This document shows, in pieces, positions 6,323 to 10,271 of a stretch of 10,271 nucleotides of DNA (position 1 is its first letter; every line of letters begins with the position of its first letter). Origin of the DNA: Planctomycetaceae bacterium (GTDB lineage: Bacteria; Planctomycetota; Planctomycetia; Planctomycetales; Planctomycetaceae); contig JAESQE010000566.1 of the NCBI GenBank assembly GCA_016765335.1, positions 1 to 10,271 of the forward strand. The letters are read 5' to 3'. The translations under genes and the position numbers were made by a program. The notes under the pieces were generated by a model, which was given only the letters and a program-made list of their open reading frames with translations, did not search any database and was not told the origin of the DNA.

Positions 6323-7574
6323 TGGCGTAAAACCAGCAGTTAAATTTTCAGCTTTAGGGAGACTGTTAGCCAAAGTGTTAGCAGGATCCCCACAAACCCC
6401 TTGCAGTCTCGATTGCATTGCTGCCAACATAGAAGTCCATCGTGGTTTGAATGGATGAATGTCGCATGATTTCCTTTAGGTCAGCCGGCATCAGTTTACG
6501 CGACCATCGGAAACCGAAAGACCTTCTCATACGCATTCGCATATTTGTTTGCGCGTTGAACATACCCTAAGTCCTTGTCAGTACAAGGCCACGAGCGAGA
6601 GCTTCACGCAAGTATTAATTGAGTTTGGTATCAGGTCGTGAGCTGATGCGTGTTTCTTCTTGCCTGAAAGTGACTCCCCGACAAGTATCCCAGCCGCTTT
6701 ACCAATTCGTGCAATCAGTGTTGATGTTGTATCTGAACGTAGCCTGGTTCCCCTGTTGCGTTTCGGAATGGGATTAAACACGTAGCCTGTTCGTTCTTCC
6801 TTGGGGACTGACCGCAATAGCTCTGCAAAGTCTGGGACGATTGGTATTTGTTCGTACTGTTTTGATTTCTGTGCGTGAGCTTGGATTACTAGCATCGGGA
6901 ATTCCTGCGAAAAATCGACGCACAGATCACTATCGTCAGTCCAGTGAAGATTCTCGCTTCACTGATTTGCAAACCGGACCACGACAGCCCCTTGAGCAGG
7001 AATACCCACTCAGCAGGCGTCTTTGAGCTAATAACGTAACTTTATCTATCAGACGCTCAAACTCTTCCAGTGTGATTGGTCGCCCTTTCATCGATGGGGC
7101 GTGTTTCGGCATCCGTATCTTGGGAGCAACCGGGATAAACTTTTGCTCGACCGCCCATGCGAGAGACGCCTTCAAAAGGACAAGATTTGCCTTGATGGTT
7201 GCCTCGGCATTTTTCAGCCTCCTCATGCCTGCCTGAAACTTGCTGATTGCAGCCTCGTTCAAACTGCAAAGCATCTTTGGATTGATGATTCGTTCCAATG
7301 AATTGAATGCAGTTCGATACCGTCTGCATGTCGATTCAGGATGTGTTGATAAGTATTCCTCATCAAATCTTTTTCGGAAGGCCTCCCACGTCATGCGGAT
7401 ATCTTCGTAGTACGTCCCGTTGACCAGTTCCCGTTTGAGGTTCCCCGCAAAGCGTTCTGTATCGCGTTTTCTTTTGGTTCGTGCTGAGCGGGTCTTCTTT
7501 CGCCCGGTGATTGGGTCAGTCCATTGGCAAACGTAGTTTGTTCGCCCCTTTGATTTGAATACGGTAATGTTCAT
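6320..7574 (-). pseudogene. Tyrosine recombinase/integrase, decayed
   Basis: Read across frames, this is one phage-type integrase of about 380 aa. The N-terminal arm (MNITVFKSKGRTNYVCQW) and core-binding domain run from ATG 7574, which has AAGGCG upstream; a further in-frame start upstream is less likely. The catalytic part follows in pieces: KGLSWSGLQISEA, NLHWTDDSDLC through AHAQKSKQYEQIPIVP, HASAHDL, RRSFGFRW, MRHSSIQTTMDFYVG (nucleophile Tyr), and a tail NTLANSLPKAENLTAG ending at TAA 6320-6322. Breaks are frameshifts near 7010-7025, near 6953 and at the CCCC run 6388-6391, plus a 102-bp insertion between HDL and RRSF. The first catalytic Arg, usually in GLR-x-SEA, reads Gln (CAA). Its 3' end abuts the tRNA-Lys fragment, so it probably once catalysed integration there. 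It is now inactive. Confidence 0.85.
6529..6630 (-). mobile_element. 102-bp MITE-like element, copy A (in integrase)
   Basis: Removing these bases and one GA restores HDLRRSFG in the integrase frame, so the boundaries are seen directly. On the minus strand it begins TACCAAACTCAATT and ends GAATGCGTAT, with GA repeated on both sides (plus strand TC at 6527-6528 and 6631-6632). Including flanks, 107 bases align without gaps to 9752-9858 with 87 identities. Internal hairpins are CCTTGT-ACTG-ACAAGG and ATATGC-GAAT-GCGTAT. It is too short to code for a transposase, so a non-autonomous element moved by one encoded elsewhere is the best reading. Confidence 0.75.
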
Positions 7575-7640
7575 GAATTCGCCTTTGGCGATTTCAAACT
7601 TTGCAATGTTGCTGCACACGACTGAGAATGAAGGTCTTAA

Positions 7641-7730
7641 TTATCTGCCGAGATGCCGCCTCAACACATCGTAAATAGTGGGGCGAGGTAACCCGACAGC
7701 CTTGGCGATTCGAGTAGGTTGCCAACGCAT
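7641..7730 (-). pseudogene. HTH remnant resembling the resolvase/recombinase C-terminus
   Basis: In a frame different from the overlapping YD-repeat ORF, codons from ATG 7730 read RWQPTRIAKAVGLPRPTIYD then VLRRHLGR and stop at TAA 7641. The pattern PTRIAKAVGLPRPTIYDVLRRHL matches the C-terminal helix-turn-helix of serine resolvases and related recombinases (IAxALGVSRxTVYRxL). The catalytic domain is not present upstream: the frame runs back only to a TGA about 50 bases further. It is a fragment, sandwiched between the integrase start and the YD-repeat remnant. An HTH from another DNA-binding family is possible. Confidence 0.5.
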
Positions 7731-7830
7731 CAACAGACAGCAGATGCCAATCATCAGCGGTCGCAATTTCCCACTGAGGCAGCGTCAGCGTATTCCACGA
7801 CCAAGCCGAGTAGTAATGATCCGCCCCGTG

Positions 7831-8081
7831 CTGATTCGTACCATCGTATTTCCAGTTGGCGTAATTGCCATTGGCTTCGACAACGCCCGTGCGATCCCCG
7901 ACACCATCAAACCCGTAAGCAAAAGAAGTCAGCGTGGCCGAGGCACTATTCAGATTCACAACCAACGCCAAATTCCCAGCCGCATCAAACGAAAACGAAG
8001 TAACTTCCCCCTCCGGATTCGTCAACTTCGTCAGCCGACCATCGTCATCATAATCCGAAGTAAACAACTCCGGCAGATAAT
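7831..8081 (-). pseudogene. YD-repeat (Rhs-like) protein fragment
   Basis: About 84 codons read NYLPELFTSDYDDDGRLTKL, NPEGEVTSFSFDAAGNL and FAYGFDGVGDRTGVVEANGN, then WKYDGTNQ. These are tandem YD/RHS-type repeats (YDxxGxLT, FDxAGNL, YxxDxxGNRT), which normally occur in large secreted or surface toxin-delivery shells. A TAG stop lies directly upstream of the first codons. After YDGTNQ (base 7831) the frame continues open to 7594 but loses YD character, and the other frame there encodes the resolvase-like HTH. The true gene has therefore lost both ends. The GC content seems higher than that of the neighbouring sigma operon, consistent with a different origin. Confidence 0.8.
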
Positions 8082-8117
8082 TCTACCGGGGTTGTTCAGT
8101 TGCTATTGTTGCAGAGA

Positions 8118-8453
8118 TTACAAGACTATGATGTCTGGATCTACTTCATCAGGCTGAAACAATACTCCATTGGTATCTATGACAATGAAATCGCATTCTA
8201 TAGCTGCGTATTTAATAACGTCACAAAACAAATCGTTATGCCTACACTCCACCTGAAAATCGTAAACATAACCTGTTTCAGTTAAGTATTCATGATGTTC
8301 ATCATATTCACCGCAGAAATTGTCATCTATGTGACCGGTACTGTAAAACAGAAGTCGCTTATTGTCTGTAGTTGTTAATGCACAGTCGCGTTCAACCTTA
8401 TACTTTGTATCATGTATATCGTATGAGTGATCAATACAATAATTTCGGTTCAT
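8118..8453 (-). CDS. Acidic hypothetical protein, about 111 aa, orphan immunity-like position
   Basis: I do not recognise the family. The sequence is acidic and rich in Asp, Tyr and Cys (HIDDNFCGEYDEHHEYLTETG, FIVIDTNGVLF, PDEVDPDIIVL at the end), soluble and protein-like throughout. The frame is open from ATG 8519, but the first 22 residues look non-coding, so MNRNYCIDHSYD at 8453 is preferred. No strong Shine-Dalgarno supports either start. It lies on the same strand as the YD-repeat fragment and 37 bases upstream of it. Small acidic proteins beside Rhs debris are often immunity proteins of polymorphic toxins. Here the order (upstream rather than downstream of the remaining Rhs piece) would mean it belonged to a lost preceding gene; this is speculative. 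Confidence 0.45.
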   Translation of the reverse strand: MNRNYCIDHSYDIHDTKYKVERDCALTTTDNKRLLFYSTGHIDDNFCGEYDEHHEYLTETGYVYDFQVECRHNDLFCDVIKYAAIECDFIVIDTNGVLFQPDEVDPDIIVL

Positions 8454-8570
8454 CCGGTTAATGCGTGTTTTGCCTGGTGACGTTTTGCAAACATTACTCG
8501 CTTGACTAAAGCAGGGCATGACTGTCTCATCTGGTTTTTTACCACAAAAATCAGCAAGTCGAAATCAATC

Positions 8571-8753
8571 ATGCCCCAACGATTACTCTACCACATACTG
8601 GGTGTTCACGGATATCAATGGGATCAGATTTTCTCTGGAGACCATCAAATGATCTGTGTCATCTCGCAATCCCGAGAATCTCTTTGTTGTTCGTCGCATC
8701 AATACTCTCCGAAAATTAATCGAGTGGGTCGTTACTGTAATGATTGTACGTGA
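8571..8753 (+). pseudogene. ISL3-family transposase N-terminal fragment
   Basis: From ATG 8571 the frame reads MPQRLLYHILGVHGYQ, WDQIFSGDHQMICVISQ and SRESLCCSSHQ, resembling the opening of planctomycete ISL3-type transposases (LLYHAFGVRGY, then a strand and a CxxC zinc finger). The likeness fades after about residue 48, and the stop at 8753 comes long before the roughly 400 aa of an intact protein. The catalytic DDE domain is missing. No terminal inverted repeats were identified. Recognition rests on the LLYHxLGVxGY motif and the Cys cluster, so confidence is moderate. Confidence 0.5.
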
Positions 8754-8780
8754 ACCATTATCACTGTTTCGTTAATCAAA

Positions 8781-8870
8781 GTGGGTTCTTCCCACAATTT
8801 ATTTGAAATCCCAACGAACACTGGCAGAGCCAGTGGCACCCAATTTTGTCATTATTCGTCAGTGGCACCC
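8781..8870. repeat. REP-like unit: two hairpins and paired CAGTGGCACCC motif
   Basis: The stretch after the ISL3 fragment and before the IclR stop contains hairpin GTGGG-TTCTT-CCCAC (8781-8795) and hairpin ACTGGC-AGA-GCCAGT (8820-8834). CAGTGGCACCC occurs twice, at 8831-8841 and 8860-8870. It sits in the 3' flank of the minus-strand IclR gene, where intergenic repetitive palindromes commonly lie and can stabilise or end a transcript. The AGAGAATTCTCT palindrome (8885-8896) adjoins it. Copy number in the genome is unknown from this window. Confidence 0.5.
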
Positions 8871-8913
8871 GGCGGTTGGCAAAGAGAGAATTCTCTGTCA
8901 AATTTCCAGAAGT

Positions 8914-9654
8914 TTATGATGAAAGTTGATCAGAAATTTGCTTTGCAGCTTGCAGGACGGCATCAATTAATGTTTTTTGAGAGTCTCCGCCCACGCGAGC
9001 AGTTGGAGCACTGATACTGATGGCAGCTATAATTTCATCTCCCTCCAATATCGGCGCCCCCACACAAGTGATACCGATATCATTTTGGTCTTTCTCTGTC
9101 GCATAGCCATCTTGCTGGGCTTGATTATGAATCTTACGCAACTCTTGTAGATCAATGATTGTTTGTGGCGTTCTCGCCACAAGTTCCGTTTGTGCCATCA
9201 GGGCATCCCAAGCTTCCTCGCTGAGGCGAGAAGTGATTGCTCGCCCCAAAGCTGTCGAGTAGAAGGGGTCTTTACTATTGACTTCGACCATACGGCGAAG
9301 GGGATGTTTGCTTTCAATCACTTGAAGATAACGAATATTCACCCCACGCAAGACTCCCAGGTTAATCGTCTCACCAGTTTGCTTATGAAGTGCTCGCAAA
9401 TAAGGACTTGCAGACTCCAACAAAACGTCATCAATTTTCCCCAGAGCTAACCTGCGGAGTTTTCCTGTAATCTGATATTTTCCTTTATCAACACGGCAAA
9501 CATAGCCGAGTTCAACTAAATCTTGTAGAAGCCGATGGACTGTAGACTTATGATACCCCAATGCACTCACAAGACTCGTCAATGTCACCTCACGATTGGT
9601 AACAGCCAGGGCTTCAATTAAATGAAAGGCTTTGTCTAATGAAGTAGCTACCAT
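8914..9654 (-). CDS. IclR-family transcriptional regulator, 246 aa
   Basis: The N-terminal winged helix-turn-helix occupies residues about 3-65 (SLDKAFHLIEALAVTN, then VTLTSLVSALGYHKSTVHRL for the HTH, and LGYVCRVDKGKYQIT for the wing). Residues about 75-246 form the IclR effector domain, with ETINLGVLRGVNIRYLQVIE, STALGRAI and DIGITCVGAPILEGDEIIAAISIS typical of the small-molecule pocket. The length is normal for the family. ATG 9654 has GGCAGG about ten bases upstream. IclR proteins are dimers that bind palindromic operators and usually regulate catabolic or transport genes in response to a metabolite. Here the gene faces away from the secreted-protein gene at 10206, whose promoter carries a 9+9 inverted repeat, so it is the likely target. 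The ligand cannot be predicted. Confidence 0.92.
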   Translation of the reverse strand: MVATSLDKAFHLIEALAVTNREVTLTSLVSALGYHKSTVHRLLQDLVELGYVCRVDKGKYQITGKLRRLALGKIDDVLLESASPYLRALHKQTGETINLGVLRGVNIRYLQVIESKHPLRRMVEVNSKDPFYSTALGRAITSRLSEEAWDALMAQTELVARTPQTIIDLQELRKIHNQAQQDGYATEKDQNDIGITCVGAPILEGDEIIAAISISAPTARVGGDSQKTLIDAVLQAAKQISDQLSS

Positions 9655-9753
9655 TTTTTTTATTGCCTGCCAAAAATGTATTGAAAATGACCTTGGTTAT
9701 TGAGCCAACACCCAAGCCAAGTGACTACGCGATACTCCTGACTAACTTACTCA

Positions 9754-9855
9754 TACCAATCTCAATTGAAACCTGCGCTGCGTGATCGATCGTGGTCTTG
9801 TACTGACAAGGATTTAGGAAACGTTCAACGCGCAAACAAATACGCGAATGCGTAT
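9754..9855 (+). mobile_element. 102-bp MITE-like element, copy B (IclR intergenic)
   Basis: It runs from TACCAATCTCAATTG to GAATGCGTAT and is flanked by CA on both sides (9752-9753 and 9856-9857), an apparent 2-bp target duplication. It matches copy A at 6529-6630 over the full length without gaps. Hairpins CTTGT-ACTG-ACAAG and ATACGC-GAAT-GCGTAT correspond to those of copy A, and differences keep pairing (C-G to T-G and similar). It lies about 100 bases upstream of the IclR start and about 150 bases upstream of the promoter at 10008. It separates the two divergent genes and could add promoter or RNA signals, which I cannot demonstrate. Confidence 0.75.
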
Positions 9856-10007
9856 CAGGTGCGAGCAAGAGAATTGTACCTGCTGTTTTCGTTATGTCCA
9901 ATGCGATGCGCCATGTTTGCCATATCTCAACTGATCATCGAGCACCTTCTCATTGCCACTGCCCAAGAAATAATTCTGCTTCGTCAGTTATTTAATGTCA
10001 AACCATA

Positions 10008-10035
10008 TTGACACTGAATCAGTACACGATATCAT
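10008..10035 (+). promoter_or_regulatory. Sigma-70-type promoter for the gene at 10206
   Basis: TTGACA (10008-10013, perfect -35) is followed after 16 bases by TATCAT (10030-10035), a five-of-six match to TATAAT. It points toward the gene at 10206, leaving an untranslated leader of about 160 bases that contains small hairpins (ATCAA/TTGAT at 10076-10090 and ATGACT/AGTCAT at 10118-10138). Confidence 0.6.
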
Positions 10036-10064
10036 TCCGTATATCAAAACTGATCATACGGAAT
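10034..10064. promoter_or_regulatory. Inverted-repeat operator candidate at the promoter start site
   Basis: ATTCCGTAT (10034-10042) and ATACGGAAT (10056-10064) are perfect reverse complements with a 13-base spacer. They begin at the end of the -10 box and cover the expected transcription start, a position for repression. The neighbouring IclR-family regulator is the natural candidate to bind. TTCCG/CGGAA half-sites fit the palindromic operators of the family in general, but no specific consensus can be asserted. Confidence 0.55.
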
Positions 10065-10205
10065 AGAGAAACTCTATCAATCGGCTTGATCCTCGGGCTG
10101 CAGTCCGGCTTTTACTTATGACTGGGCCAAATAGTCATCGTTGCGAGACTGGTTGGTTTTCAAAATCGATTCCAATGGGAAGCAAAAATTCAAAGGAGAT
10201 CTACG

Positions 10206-10271
10206 ATGAAATATGCTCTGCGCCAACTCATGTGTCTGGTGGGCACGATTCTGATTGCCGGCACGATGCAA
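10206..10271 (+). CDS. 5' end of a secreted or membrane protein gene (partial)
   Basis: Only the first 22 codons are in the window: MKYALRQLMCLVGTILIAGT then MQ. A short basic start followed by a hydrophobic stretch is the beginning of a Sec signal peptide, or of a membrane anchor. Translation is supported by a strong Shine-Dalgarno, AAGGAGAT, ending about six bases before ATG 10206. The promoter and inverted repeat at 10008-10064 lie upstream, and the divergent IclR regulator probably controls it. The product cannot be named; the gene continues past the window edge. Confidence 0.75.
   Translation, partial: MKYALRQLMCLVGTILIAGTMQ

Noticed and set aside
6243..6458. Plus-strand ORF starting SRLLIGRSRVQIPASPF
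   Set aside because: Its start is a translation of the tRNA anticodon and T arm; this peptide is a well-known artefact of reading through tRNA genes, and the rest is antisense to the integrase.
7678..8157. Long plus-strand ORFs (159 aa and 94 aa)
   Set aside because: They are antisense to the YD-repeat fragment, with low-complexity basic composition typical of shadow frames.
8502..8570. Upstream extension of the ISL3-like fragment
   Set aside because: Residues before MPQRLLYH have no likeness to the family, so the fragment is taken from ATG 8571.
8781..9014. 77-aa plus-strand ORF over the repeat region
   Set aside because: It spans the REP-like palindromes and the 3' end of the IclR gene in antisense.
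9766..10011. 81-aa plus-strand ORF in the IclR intergenic region
   Set aside because: It starts inside the 102-bp element and runs into non-coding sequence; no Shine-Dalgarno or protein-like domain.
10091..10115. Attenuator-type terminator in the 10206 leader (CGGGCTGCAGTCCGGC then TTTT)
   Set aside because: The stem is only three or four pairs with mismatches; too weak to support.
1..10271. CRISPR array
   Set aside because: No series of evenly spaced identical repeats with unique spacers; the direct repeats found are single pairs of 10-11 bases.

Overview
The window looks like a piece of a Planctomycetota chromosome (order Planctomycetales; a Gimesia-like genus is only a guess). The main support is an ECF-type sigma factor translationally coupled to a Ser/Thr kinase that carries an N-terminal zinc-finger anti-sigma-like motif and C-terminal leucine-rich repeats. 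That gene pair is characteristic of planctomycetes. The degraded integrase, the excisionase-like HTH protein and the YD-repeat fragment also resemble planctomycete accessory DNA. These assignments come from reading motifs, not from a database search.

Layout. (1) 1-690: two minus-strand genes, a small HTH/excisionase-like protein (418-687) followed by an unrecognised basic ORF (85-399), ending at a hairpin that could be their terminator. (2) 690-1550: an IS1595-family transposase cut off after its N-terminal third and joined to an unrelated coding tail, then about 270 bases with no gene. (3) 1554-6030: an apparent four-gene plus-strand operon: a 98-aa Cys-rich protein, an ECF sigma factor, a zinc-finger/kinase/TM/LRR protein (8-bp overlap with sigma) and a tandem-domain glycosyltransferase. 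The likely logic is that the membrane kinase controls its own sigma factor, and the glycosyltransferase is an output or co-regulated enzyme. (4) 6031-7574: a recombination zone. It holds short direct repeats, the 3' part of a tRNA-Lys gene (candidate att site), a perfect inverted repeat and a decayed tyrosine integrase interrupted by a 102-bp insertion. (5) 7590-8900: debris consisting of a resolvase-type HTH remnant, a YD-repeat (Rhs-like) fragment, an orphan acidic ORF, an ISL3-type transposase N-terminus and a REP-like repeat pair. (6) 8914-10271: an intact IclR-family regulator transcribed away from a secreted-protein gene whose start is at the window edge. The region between them holds a good sigma-70-type promoter with an inverted-repeat operator across its start site.

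The most notable observation is a 102-bp element present twice. One copy is inside the integrase, exactly between the HDL and RRSF codons of the catalytic H-x-x-R box. The other is between the IclR gene and its divergent neighbour. The copies align without gaps over 107 bases at about 81% identity, are each flanked by an apparent 2-bp target duplication (GA and CA), and keep two hairpins in which sequence differences preserve pairing. It resembles a small non-autonomous transposable element (MITE-like).
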